Assembly: GCA_004519485.1 (NCBI GenBank)
Contig: CP038124.1
Coordinates: 297,387-361,386, forward strand
Length of the DNA stretch: 64,000 bases
Origin: Nannochloropsis oceanica
Taxonomy: Eukaryota > Sar > Eustigmatophyceae > Eustigmatales > Monodopsidaceae
Direction: 5' to 3'
A program made the position numbers and the translations under genes. Position 1 is the stretch's first letter, and each line of letters opens with the position of its first letter. The notes under the pieces are model-generated. The model saw nothing but the letters and a program-made list of their open reading frames with translations. It was not told the origin of the DNA and searched no databases. Shown one piece after another: positions 47,001 through 61,269 of this stretch.

Positions 47001-49465
47001 CCGTTTCGTCTCAACCTAAAATAAGATGGGGGAAGGGAATGCTGTGGCGCCAGCTGCAAATGCCTCAGCGCCCGCTGGAGCAACAGCGAGATCTCCCCAA
47101 CCCGGACATTGACCCCTCCCTCCTTCGGGACCGAGGAGGAGAAGGAGGAGGCGGGAGGGAAGGAGGGAGGGAGGGAGGGAGGGAGGGAGGTCAGGGCTTC
47201 CAGTCTCGCACCGGCCTTGATGGCCAGCAATTTCGAAATTAACAGCTCGCTGAAATCCCCATTTTTGGTGTCCAGCTTGGTCTGAAGAATCCCGCCCTCC
47301 TTCCCTCCCTCCTTCCCTCCCTCGCTCCCTTCCTCCCCCATCAAGGGAAGAACCACACCCTTCTTCCTTGCTCCTTCCTTCCTATCACTCACGGCCGGTA
47401 CCTTGGCCACCCCTCCGTCTCTCCCACCCTGGCCCCCCGTCACCTTTTCCCCCTGACTCTGACTCTTGGCGTAGTTCACAATCACAAATACTACGATCAG
47501 CTGGAATAGGAAGAAGCTCAGAAGCAGGATGAGAATGAAAAAGACGTAGACCATCAATCCCCCCCCACTCTGCCGTGCCCAATACATCACGTCGCTCCAT
47601 CCTTCCCGTGTCATGCACTGGAAGATCGTGAGTAGACTCACCCACACATTATCGAAACTCGTCCATCCCCCGTTCGGTCCCACCCTCCCTACCTCCCTCC
47701 CATCCTTGCACTCCCAGCCTCCTGCCGGGCATGCCCTCCCACCCCCTTTTCCTCCTGTCATGCTGCACAACAACATACTTTTCTCCCCTCTTCCATCTGC
47801 ACCTACTGCTGCCCCTGCCCCCGCTCCTTTCAACCATACATCACCATCACTACCACTGCTACTGCTCCTGCTGCTCCTGCTCATGATGGCATTGCTGCTC
47901 TCCCAATAGCCACCTATGGGCATATAGCACTCTTGATTGAACTTCCCCTGCAGCAACTGCATGCCCACGAGGGAGAGAGCGAGAAACACCAGAAACGCGA
48001 GACTCATCAAGGTAGTGAGGGAGGGCAAGGCCAGCACCACGGCCCCACTCAATCGCTTCAATTCAGGCAGGAGGTTGAGCAGCCTGAAGGGACGTAGCAC
48101 CCGCAGCACTCCAAACACCATCAGCGGTCCATGAATCGAGGACGACGACGGGAGGGAAGACGAAGAGAAAAGAGTCGCATACAGGGCCAACCACCCGGCA
48201 ACCAACACCAGAAAGTCAAAGACATTCCAGGGATCCCGAAAGTACGAATTTTTGAATTTAACGACTCCCAACGCCAGCAGTTTCACAAACAGCTCGTTCG
48301 TGAAACAGATCTGACAGAAGATCTCGCACATTAGGATGATCTGGGCCAACGTGGAGGTGTTGATGAGGGCAGGTCGATAGAATGCCAGACACACGGCATT
48401 GAAGAGCACCAAGACCAAAGTCCCCGCGTCCCAGACGATGGAGTCGAGGAGGAGGATGGCCGGTAGTCGCAGGGGGTGTAGGAGGGGGAGGTTTCCTTCG
48501 ATGAGGGGAGGGTAGGATTTACGGAAGAGAGATGTAAAGGAGGGGGATTGGGTCGTGGGAGGGGAAGGAAGAGATTTCCCTTTTCCTTTTCTTTTCCGCC
48601 CTCCTCTTCTTCCTCCACCTCCTCCTCCTGCTCCTCCTGCTGCTCCTCCTGCTGCTGTGACTGCTGCTGCTGTTGTTTCCGAGGCGATACGAGAGCTGGG
48701 TAACTTCTTACCTCTCCTCGTAGCAGCTGCTGATGGTCTCGCTGCTGCTGCTGCTTGAGGGGTGGGTGGTGGAGTGGGAAAGTCATCGGCTAGGATTAAC
48801 AGGGAGTCGCTTTTGCCTGACAGTGCAGTGCTTGACAGCTCCCTTTCTGTCTCTTTTCCTCCATTCATTCCTTCTTGTCCTTCCTTTCGTCCTCGTCCTC
48901 CTCTGTCGCCACCACCAGTGAGGTTCATTGTTTGAGAGAGAGCGGAAACCGAGGAAGAGGAGGATGAGCTTTGGTGTGGAGGTGAAGCGGCACGAGAAGG
49001 AGAAGAGGTGTGGGTCGGAGGAAGGAGGGGGGGAGGAAGAGAAGGAGGAATGACGACGACTGGCGGGGGACGGAGATGTTCCTGCTTGAAGGATGGAGGA
49101 TGAGCCGTCATCGTCGTTTCTCTGGATGGTGATGATTGAGGAGAGGATCTGTTGGTAGGAGAAAAGGGACGAGGAGGAGGAAGAGTAGGTGGAGAGGAGG
49201 GAGGAAGAGGAGCAGCAGCGATGTGAGGCCCACGGCTATCGTTTACCGAGCTATTGGTGCTGTCGCTGTCGGCACTGTTGGTGCTGTCATCGTTGGCAAT
49301 GATGGTGCTGGTCCGGCGCATTGCAGTGCCATGGGCCCTCATCCCCGGCACATTTTGGTCACTGCTTCCTCCTGCTGCTGCTGCCCCTCCGTCCCCCCTG
49401 TCATCTTCTTCTTTACGGGACATTAGAGATGGTAGTGGTGGTGATTGGGGCGGAGAGGATGACAT
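40501..49465 (-). CDS. Four-domain voltage-gated cation channel (Cav-like), 4 exons
   Basis: Complement of exons 45445-49465, 44860-45165, 43512-44672 and 40501-43190 gives 2,725 aa; all three introns are phase 1. Four 6-TM domains are visible. S4 segments: VLRVLRPFRLL (I), LRCVRLVRLFGLGRDL (II), VIRGLRPLTLIPRL (III, few charges), LLRLGRTLRIFRLVRHSEHL (IV). Pore loops: QCMTREGW (I, about 615), QIMTLDDWN (II, about 1058), EVANLEGW (III, about 1566), CTAGENWN (IV, about 1878). The filter therefore reads E-D-E-E, close to the EEEE of calcium channels, so calcium permeation is likely (inference). A C-terminal IQ motif (VQKVWRGGRAR, about 2259) could bind calmodulin. Long Ser/Pro N-terminal and Ser/Gln/Glu-rich C-terminal tails are unusual. 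Animal Cav proteins are about 1,600-2,400 aa. Role may be in calcium signalling. Confidence 0.92.
40990..41110. repeat. GTCCTC-rich repeat encoding an acidic tract
   Basis: On the plus strand this is repeated TCCTCG/TCCTCC; on the coding strand it encodes alternating Glu and Asp in the cytoplasmic C-terminal tail of the channel. Confidence 0.85.
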
Positions 49466-50147
49466 CTGATCGAAAACAGTGCTTTTGCTGTTATTCCTGC
49501 TGGTGCTTCTGGGAACGAGATTTTCAAATCAGGCCAGAGACCATCTACCCCTGCTGCTACTGCTACTATTTCCGCTATGATGTCCAGGCGGCGTTAATCA
49601 TGCTAATGTAGAGGCGATGCACGTGTGGGGATGAGGTGTGTACCGATAGTGCTTTCTGCTCGAATTGCTTGATTTGAACTGGGACTAGCCTAAGACGAGC
49701 TGCGAGAAATTTTTGGCGATGACCTCGCTCGCTTGAGGCCGCTTGCCTGTGCGTGTCGATGGTTTACGAGATAGCTGAATAAAAGTAGGACATGTGAAGA
49801 TATGATGGTGGCAGACATGTGGACAATTATGTGGGGTAGTGGTGAGAGAGGCAGACAAGCGCAAAAATTGAAACAAAACCTCGAGCGGAGAACACGAGCC
49901 ATGACGGACTCCTCAGACGCTCACAAATATGTCCCGGACCCAGACATGAGGAGAAGGCCACCATGATGGTGTTCCCAGCGGTGTTTGCCTATGAACACGT
50001 ATCCATCCGCACCTGAATTTGATATCATCCACCATCACTAGCTAGGAATATACACAGGCTTGTCTGTCCTTGCGCAAGCTCTTCTCGACGCGCTCCCACC
50101 CACCCACAAGGTATTCATCGTGGCCCATCTCCGAGTCATCAACCAAC
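49466..50147. other. Divergent promoter region, channel / four-TM protein
   Basis: 682 bp between divergent starts; no gene recognised. Confidence 0.55.
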
Positions 50148-50855
50148 ATGCCACCACCCCTCCCTCTCCTCAGCCTCGCCACCTTGGTCGACACCGCCCG
50201 CCTTCGTCACACTCTCAACCTCTGCCTTCTTGCTTCCTCCATCTTTATCTTCCTAGGCCTGGTTGCACGGCAAGGTTGGGCAGAAGGGACTGTACGCACG
50301 GATGCAACTTACAATTACCCTAACGAGCCCGTGCCTTGCCCCTCTGCAGTGGACCTCTCATCGAATACAAACTACTGTTATTCTTCCCAATCCATCATCG
50401 CGAGTTTAGAGACTAGATTCACGTATGGGCTGTTTCGTGATTTAATCTATAGAAGCGTGGGGACCCAGGAAGTAACTATGAGCATTTATGCGCCCTCCGA
50501 CGGCAGCAGCAGCAGCGATCATGTCAGAGACAACTATAAAAGCATCAGCAGCAGCACCCCTCCTCCTTTCTCATCGCCGACACTAATTCGCACAGATATG
50601 ACAATCGACCCTCCCATAGAAAACACAATTACCCAACCATCCTACTCCCTCTGGGCACAAGGCAACACCAACACCAACGGCCACAGTTTCTTCTTCATAA
50701 GGGTAGCACAAGTTTTTCTTCTCATCGCCGCCACTGCTTTGATGACTGCTTGGCTTCTACTATTCAAAGGACTACGTGCCCCTCCTCCTCCCCCTCTTCT
50801 TCCTCCTCCTCCCCCCCCTCCTCCTCCTCAGCGATCGCCTTTCCCCCTCTTATTT

Positions 50856-50888
<33 letters not shown>

Positions 50889-51201
50889 CATCATCATCAT
50901 CAACATCATCGAAATACGAACACGAACAAGAAGGCTTTCGCTAGTTTAAAGCTAGGAGAATATCTTATCTTCTTCTCTGCTCTATGTGTCTTCCTCTCCT
51001 TATTCTCCTATGCGTGCGGAGTTTCCCATCATGCCCTTACCCGTCTCTGCACGCATGACGCTTCTACTCTCCCTGCCCTTCCACAATTTCCTCCTTCGAA
51101 TGTGACGGTTGCTGGTTCTGTTACTGCTGCTGCTGCGGTGCCGGAGGTCGATGTGCTTCCTTCTCCTCAATCCATTCCTCCTTTACCTCCTCATAAGTTT
51201 C

Positions 51202-51241
<40 letters not shown>

Positions 51242-51563
51242 TCCCGCTTTTTCCTCTTCTCCTTCAGAAATTTCTTGCACCCAGCTCCAATCCGACCCCT
51301 GCCACTCCCTCCTCCTCTCCCTCCCTCCATCCCTCCGGCCTTCAGCACAGTGCTTTAGCAGCACCACCCCTCCTTCGGCCCAAGGTAGGGACCTAAGCAC
51401 ACACGCAGGAATTTGGTCGTTGGTCTTCTTTACGTTCTTGTTGCTGTTGTTCACGGGGAAGGTATGGACAGAGGTAATGGGGATTATAGAAGGAACAGCA
51501 GCAGCAGAAGAAGAAGAGGAAGAAAGGTTGAACTCGCCGCTGTTGAGAGGACAGTATGAATAG
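50148..51563 (+). CDS. Orphan four-transmembrane protein
   Basis: A single exon of 471 aa from the ATG at 50148; upstream codons in frame lack an ATG. Four hydrophobic segments: LNLCLLASSIFIFLGLVA (about residues 25-43), VAQVFLLIAATALMTAWLLL (about 187-206), YLIFFSALCVFLSLFSYACG (about 275-294) and WSLVFFTFLLLLFTG (about 422-436). The loop between TM1 and TM2 is long and has a Cys pair (PVPCPSAVDL and TNYCYSS). The loop between TM3 and TM4 has several Cys (RLCTHDA, SCTQLQSDPCHS, QCFSS). TM2 and TM3 are joined by Pro, Gln and His runs. The layout resembles tetraspanin- or claudin-like four-pass proteins, but the CCG signature of tetraspanins is absent and I do not recognise the family. Confidence 0.7.
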
Positions 51564-52186
51564 GTGGAGACGAGGAAGAGGAAGAGGAGGAAAAAGTGAG
51601 CCAAAATGATTTTAGATAAGTAAAAAAAACGGGGAAGGAGGGGAAAAGAGAAAATATAAATATCGCTCACAAAAGATGTGAATGATATTCATTCATATGT
51701 ATACTATGTATACATAGGTATGTATTAAAGGAGAGAATAAATCAAGAACAGGAAGCAAAAACGCCACACTTGAAGTGAAAATATCACAATCGTTCTCGAG
51801 GCCGCGCGGCCTGACCGTTAGCCGTTAGTGGAACCATTGATAGGTTGCAGCTTCAAATGTACGATACGTATAATGGGCTCTGGTAAATAAAATACAAGGC
51901 GATGGAAGAAATCATACAACATATTTATGACAATATACTGCAAATGACAATAAATAAAGTTAAATGAAAGGGGAAGTACGTCACCAATTCATCTCATCCG
52001 ATCAATCACCAAAGGCGTGTATGACAACGAAGGAGGAGGAAAAAGTGGTCCTTTCCAAGGAGACTATCGAGGTCTTTCCTCCTCTTGGTGTGCTTGCACC
52101 ATTCCTGTCTAATATGTTTTCTTCCTCCTTTTCGTTCGCTCTCAGTCCGACTTCTTTTTCTTTCTCTATGTTCCTCTCGCTCTCTC
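51564..52186. other. Convergent intergenic, four-TM protein to bS16
   Basis: 623 bp. It contains a perfect 14-bp palindrome AGGCCGCGCGGCCT at 51799-51812 followed by a GTTAGCC/GTTAGTG near-repeat. A 69-codon minus-strand frame (52002-52211) overlaps the end of bS16 and could be a 3' exon, but I have no evidence for that. Confidence 0.5.
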
Positions 52187-52951
52187 TCACGTCCGCTTTC
52201 CCCCCGCCCATGGTAGCACCAATGTTGCCCTCACACGTGCCATGACTGCTCCCCCCATTAGCATCCCCACAACCCCTCCCTCCTTCTCTCCTTCTCTCCT
52301 CGCATCCGTGTGAAACGTCTTCCCTCCTCCTCCTGCCCCTGCTGCTGCTCGTGCTTCCTTATGCGCTGCCGTCTTGGCCCTTGCGGCCACCACCAATTTT
52401 TCCTTCGCCTCCATCACCTCCTTTCTCTCTTTTCTCGGTAGATGTTGTAGAGTTGACGGCCGAATGGGCGCTGCTGGTAATAAATTGTACTTGGACATAA
52501 GCCAGGCGACTCGATCGGAAGGTTGGGCACCTACGGCAAGCCAGTATTTGAGGCGGTCGCTGTGCAGACGCACTTCCTTGACACCGTCTTTGCTAGCGAT
52601 GGGGTCGTAGGAACCGAGCTGTGGGGAAGGGGATGGAAGGAGGGAGGAAGGGAGAGAGGGAAGGAGGGAGGGAAGGAGGGAGAGAAGGGTGACTGTGCCG
52701 GGAGGGGAGAGCTGACCTGACGACGTGTACAGATCCTGCTGCTGTTGGAGATGGCAACAATGAGCGGAACATAGGCAGACAGATAAACTCGAAAGTGGAC
52801 AAGCAGAAGGCCTGCCTTGACCTCCAACCGCAAATCGACGTACCCGCTCAATGAAGCGTCCATCCCTCTTTGCCCGGCTGTCCGCAGCCACGATGCGATA
52901 GAATGGACGATCATGACGCCCAAAGCGCTGTAATCGGAGCCGAACGACCAT
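52187..52951 (-). CDS. Ribosomal protein bS16 (organellar type), 2 exons
   Basis: Complement of exons 52844-52951 and 52187-52618 gives 179 aa; the intron (GTACGT...ACAG, 225 bp, phase 0) holds a long CCCT/CCTT run. The first 36 residues are classic bS16: [20 protein letters not shown], then [16 protein letters not shown]. Exon 2 starts [20 protein letters not shown] and continues [19 protein letters not shown], matching the second half of bS16. bS16 sits in the small subunit of bacterial-type ribosomes, so this nuclear gene should serve mitochondria or plastid; mitochondria are more likely because plastid bS16 is often plastid-encoded (inference). There is no presequence, as in some mitochondrial bS16 proteins. 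The C-terminal 80 residues are an Ala/Lys/Gly-rich extension. The last residues could be mis-assigned if another 3' intron exists. Confidence 0.92.
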   Translation of the reverse strand: MVVRLRLQRFGRHDRPFYRIVAADSRAKRDGRFIERVRRFAVGGQGRPSACPLSSLSVCLCSAHCCHLQQQQDLYTSSGQLSPPGTVTLLSLLPSLLPSLPSSLLPSPSPQLGSYDPIASKDGVKEVRLHSDRLKYWLAVGAQPSDRVAWLMSKYNLLPAAPIRPSTLQHLPRKERKEVMEAKEKLVVAARAKTAAHKEARAAAGAGGGGKTFHTDARREGEKEGGVVGMLMGGAVMARVRATLVLPWAGGKRT

Positions 52952-53484
52952 GGCTTTGTGCTTTTGCTCTCAGGAATAATGTTGCGTCCTACCCTACCTT
53001 GCCGAGGATGGTGACGCGGAGGGCAGCAAGCCTGCGTCCGTGGCAAGCGACCCTGTTGTCATGTATATGCGATGGGTAAAGATGAGTTAGCGAGCTTCAC
53101 GGCTTGATCATGCATCTGTACATATGCTTGTAGGTGGGAAGCGGGAAGAGGGTGGTTAGTGTACTTTTGGTCGGGATATCTCCTGTCCCTGATACCACCG
53201 AGCGCTCGAACCAAAACCTTGGCATGATCTCGGTCGCCCGATGCGGTCGCCCACATCAATAACGCAAGAAGCGAAGACACACGCCGCGCTGCAACCCTTG
53301 CACACGACCCACACAATACATTCATGCACAACACACAGTGCATGTACAAGTGGTACGCACAGGTTCATCGCGGTAACTATCTCGGTCCCCTTCATTGCTT
53401 GCCTCCGACGCCGCCCCGCACCATCATCGTCGTGCCCTTCACTATATTCTCCACTTCGGGAGGTGCAACATAACGCTGCCCACC
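52952..53484. other. Divergent promoter region, bS16 / ABC1 kinase
   Basis: 533 bp between divergent starts; short frames only, no recognisable gene. Confidence 0.55.
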
Positions 53485-57030
<3,546 letters not shown>

Positions 57031-58414
57031 GAATTTGGCGTTGCTATCGGAGGGAGTAGGTGTGACTGGAAGGGAAGGAGGGATGGGATGTAGACCGTGT
57101 GGGAAGGTATAGAGAAAGGAGTGTATACTTGTAATGTAGTTTGGAGGAGAAGAAGGGATAGAAGGAGGAGAAAGTAGGATAGAGAAAGACTAATCGTGTT
57201 TTTATTCTTGAATGATTCGTTGTTTATGCGATAGTTGAGAAGAGCGCGATGAGAGAATGTACGTAAGCTAACGAAGCACACAGTGGCTAAAGGGAGAGGG
57301 AGGGGGGATGGTAAAGCAGGAACAAATAGCAAAAAGAAAGCATAGATTTGTGTATCTTTTATCTTGGCCTGGGACTCTGAGGCATTCATTGAAAAATAAG
57401 AGAAAGGAAGTCAGAAAGAAAGAACGAACGAACGAAGAGATGAATTGGACTCACGATGAAAGGACGCTGCACAACATGGCGGGAAAAGAAGAGAATGGAA
57501 AGGGCTCGTTTCATCATGCTTTTTCCCAAGAGGCGAGATTGGGCAAGGCAAACCATATCTTGCATGGACAGGACAGTCTCCCTATTTACAGTGGGTTCAT
57601 TTTTTCACGCACACATGTCCCGTAACAATCGTATCGCGTAGAGCAAAACGATTCACTCACGATTCGCGGAAACGGTGAGAGCTGGTTAAAGCCTCTTGTT
57701 CTGAAAGGCTCGCCACCCCGCTTTTCATGAGCCCTAACGTTATGAATCCTTCGTATTCTTTGGTCTTCGTAAAAGCCTCCACATGCGGTGTGATGCGGCG
57801 CCCCTGCCTAGATCCATGCTGCTGTGGTTGTGGGCGGAGGAAATCCAGGGAGATGCACTGCGATTCTCCGGCTTGGAGAACAGTGGCCACCAATGGTTCT
57901 CTCCAGAAACTTGGCTGCTCTGTGAATGTTGCCCAGCGACATGATCATGCGAGCTGGGCAGCTCGCCGGGCGGTAACGCCGGCCCTTCGTTCCCTTCCGC
58001 TTCTTTGAACATCCCGCATCCCCATTTGATGCGCCATGTGGGGCGTGAATATTACCATTTGTGGCACTCAAGGACCCTAGCACCTTCTGATCGACGCCTG
58101 CGAGTTAACAGTGAAGGTCGTGCGGCTGCGGGGGCCGGTGGAGGTGGAGACCATCATACCGTCCAGCATCTTGTGCAGCACTGACTATAGAGGGCGGGTT
58201 TCGTCTCCGTTCTTGGCCTTCTTGGAGGAAACGCGGCCTTGCTGCAACATCCACTTAAGGCCCAGGAAGTAAATATGGAAGCGAAGGTGGAACTTCAAAT
58301 CGTGTGGGGGAAGGCCCATCCAAGTGGAAAAAGGGCATGGCGCATGGTCTTCTATGTACTGCTTGCTCACCATATAGCCTCGGGGTTGATAGGGTGACAG
58401 TGATGCTGTGGCAT

Positions 58415-58536
58415 GGTTGACACGACCGGATGGGATGGCTTTGCTTGGCGCGTGTATGACGCGCCACAGCGCCTCGGTTGACACGACCGGATGTGATGCC
58501 TTTGCATGGCGCTCGTATGACACGCCACAGCGCCTC
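58415..58536. repeat. 61-bp tandem duplication, two copies
   Basis: Copies at 58415-58475 and 58476-58536, each starting GGTTGACACGACCGGATG and ending CACAGCGCCTC, directly adjacent and of equal length, with a handful of substitutions between them. Confidence 0.93.
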
Positions 58537-58539
58537 ATG

Positions 58540-58700
58540 TACCGCCTCTTTGTCCATGAAAGAGGCGTGGACGGGAACCATCTTGGACAAAAAGATGCGA
58601 ACATATACAAGGATGGCGATGATCCTGACGTCGGTGATGAAAATATGCTCGTCCTTTTGCAGGTCGGCCACGAAATCGGCTGCTGACTCGATCATTGCTT
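58540..58700 (-). mobile_element. Possible LTR-retroelement integrase trace (Ty3/gypsy-like), fossil
   Basis: Read on the minus strand, a short stretch resembles the integrase core start of Ty3/gypsy elements: an ADFVADL-like segment, then AILVYV and a LSKMVPVH segment, in the order and roughly the spacing of that family. No protease, reverse transcriptase, capsid gene or terminal repeats could be assigned. If real, it is a heavily worn remnant that may extend over about 57650-59200. The call rests on a few residues and may be chance. Confidence 0.25.
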
Positions 58701-59510
58701 CCGCTTGTCCTAGTGCTCCGACGTCGCTGCCGTCCCCTTTTCTACGGTCATCTCCTCCTTCTCCTCCCCTCCCTGCTGCTGTGACAATCGATCCCGTCCT
58801 CGCAGATCGCCTGGCTTTTGTCAAAGCCACTCCCCGACTTCGGGACTGACAAGGTAGGCGCAGATGACCTATTGTCGACCTCGTGCATCTCCACCAACCG
58901 GGCGATATGGGAAGAAGAGTCGCGGTAGTACAGTGAGCCTCACATACGTCTTGGTGCCATCCTTCCCCTTGATAAAAAGATAGCGCTTGCGGTCTAACTC
59001 GTGGCCGGCTAAGACGTGGTTGACCGAGCACAAGCTACCGAGCAACTCTTTATGTGGTGCCATCACTTGTCCGAAGCACGTCCAAAGCACGCTGTCTGTG
59101 TGATGTGGTGTGCATGCATTGTCATGTTGAATATGAGTGCTAGAATTGGTAGAAGACATCACGATTATATCTGCCAAGACGCAGAGCAGAGCTAGAGCTA
59201 GTAGGGTTCATGATGGAACAAAATTAGAAAGACGGCACGACACGGAGAATTGTATGGAAATGGCGGGGTTGGCGGGTCGGGTGATGGCGTTCTCTTTAGA
59301 TGTTTGAAATCACGCCCGTTTAAGTCTCCTCCTTCTTTCCCGTCCCTCCCTCGCATTTGTTCCACCTGTCTCAACCCTTCATTCAAAGCAAAGACTCGTG
59401 TCAACAAGCTATATGTCAAATTTCTCACTTCATGCTTACCTACACACATCCCTCCGAGACTCATTCCCTCCCATTCCTCATATCTTGCCCACCTACAAAT
59501 CACAGATAAC

Positions 59511-61269
59511 ATGGGCCGCGCTCTCCAAGGACGTCGCCTCACCGGCCCCCTCCTCGCCATCGCCCTCATCCTCCTGGCCACCCATGCCCCCAAAGCCACT
59601 GCCCGTGGCCTACGAAAGGATACAGAAGGAAAAGAGGAGAACAAACAACAAGTCCGAGCCTCCAAACCCACGACGACCGCGACGTCGACGGCGACCATCC
59701 CTCCCCAGCAAGCGACCGCAGCCTCTGTGGGTGCCACATTCTCATATGATCCCGCTGAGGCTGCTGCAGCCCTGGAAGAAGAAATCGATCAAGCTCAGCT
59801 ATCTGAATATGAGGCATTGAAAACCTTGCACGAAGACATGCTCATCGGGTTGATGTCGGACTCCTCCTCAATCCCTCCCTCGTCCTCGTCCTCGTCCTCC
59901 GCCATCATGCCCACAGCAGCGGCAGAGGAATTGGAGCTGAACCGATATCAAATCCCAAACAATGACGCCGTCCAAACTCTCCACGAAGACATGCTCATCT
60001 CCCTGATGTCGTCCTCCTCCAGCCGGCCTCAACAAGCCTTCGTCCCTCAACCCGCCGACGGGCACCGTCGCCTCCAATTTCGAGGGATCCCGGGCATTCC
60101 AAGAATCCCTGGAATTCCAGGCATCCCCCGAGTACCCGGTATGCCGGGGATCCCTCGAGGCATCCCTGGCATGGGCTACGTCAGGACTGGAGCCAGGGTC
60201 ATCAACCAGGGCGTGAACGTCGTGCGACAAGGCGCCAACACCGCGCAGGAAATGAACCAGGTATGGAGGAGGAGAAACGAAGTTAGGTTGGAGAATAAGA
60301 AGGGCCTTGGCTATGCGTGATTGAGAGGGAGGAAGGGAGGAAGGGAGGGAGGGCTGAAAGGGTACTTTAAAGCTAGCCCTTGTCGTTCATCCAACTCGAA
60401 GAGAAGACTTAAATCACCGTACCTCCTTCTCTTCCCTCTTTCACTCCTTCCTTCCCGTCTTTCTTCCCTTCTTCCTTCTCTCGATCCCTATGTAGATGCG
60501 ACAAGACTACGAACGTCGCTGTAACCTTTACCCTGGCGAGGCAGAATACCTTTATGAAAAAGCCCTTGAGCAAGAGCAGCAACAGCAGAAGCAACAACAG
60601 CAACAGCAACTAGAGGAGGGAGGGAGAAAATTGCAGCAACTGATCAATATGGGTGCCAATGCTTTGGTGAGAGGTATGGCTGCCTATGGGAGAGATGCGG
60701 CGTGCCCGGATGAGGAGCAGCGCCAGCAGTACTTGCAATTGAAGAAAGAAGCGACCGATGCCTATGAGACTATGGTGGCTCCGCATAAAGAAATCCAGCT
60801 CCAGCAGCACCAGCACCAGCGAATACTACTTCAGCAAGGGGATGGTGAGGTTGAGTTGAGGGTGGTGGGAGGAGGGAGGGGAGCAGGGCTGGCGCACATG
60901 CACAGGCAGGCGCGGGCTGCTTACTCCCGTGAGGTGTTGTTGGAGGAGGGTAAACAGGCAATGCCAGGTCCAGTGGAGGGAGCAGAGGTGGTAGCACGGC
61001 AGGAGGAGTTCAAAGATTCAAACAGTGCGATCGACAAGACCAACAAGAACGCGGAGTGGCTGAAGGAGGTGGAGGGGAAAACAGGTGAGGAAATGGAAGG
61101 GAAAGAAGGAAAGGAGGTGGAGGGGAAGAAGGGAAAAGAGGTGGAGGGGAAGAAGGGAAAGGTGGGAAAGAAAGGAAAGGCGCGGGTGACTTGGGACGAT
61201 CTCGATGACCTCGATATATTTGATAAACCGAAGGATGAAAGAGATGATGGAGATGTCGGACCCTTTTAG
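59511..61269 (+). CDS. Orphan secreted protein with duplicated HEDM motif, 2 exons
   Basis: Exons 59511-60260 and 60496-61269 (intron GTATGG...GTAG, 235 bp, phase 0) give 507 aa. MGRALQGRRLTGPLLAIALI and the next residues to about 31 (ATHAPKATA) form a clear signal peptide. Two near-identical motifs follow: LKTLHEDMLIGLMS (about residue 103) and VQTLHEDMLISLMS (about 156), each followed by a Ser run. Then comes an eleven-fold Gly-Ile/Met-Pro-type stretch (GIPGIPRIPGIPGIPRVPGM), collagen-like in period three. Exon 2 is Gln-rich and helical (LYEKALEQEQQQQKQ), has QLINMGANALVRGMAAYGRD, and ends with three EGKKGKEV repeats and an acidic tail (WDDLDDLDIFDKP). I know no family with this layout. A wall, surface or organelle-lumen protein is possible but unproven. 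Confidence 0.78.

Larger units (their letters stand above)
57031..59510. other. Gene-poor region, ABC1 kinase to HEDM protein
   Basis: 2,480 bp, the longest gap in the window. The first 450 bp is purine-rich 3' flank. From about 57650 to 59200 composition is even and frames are open on the minus strand, with a possible retroelement trace (58540-58700) and a 61-bp tandem duplication (58415-58536). No intact gene recognised. Confidence 0.55.

Noticed and set aside
48331-48786. Gln/Pro/Ser-rich frame inside the channel gene
   Set aside because: Alternative frame of channel exon 1; the channel frame carries the conserved domain I helices.
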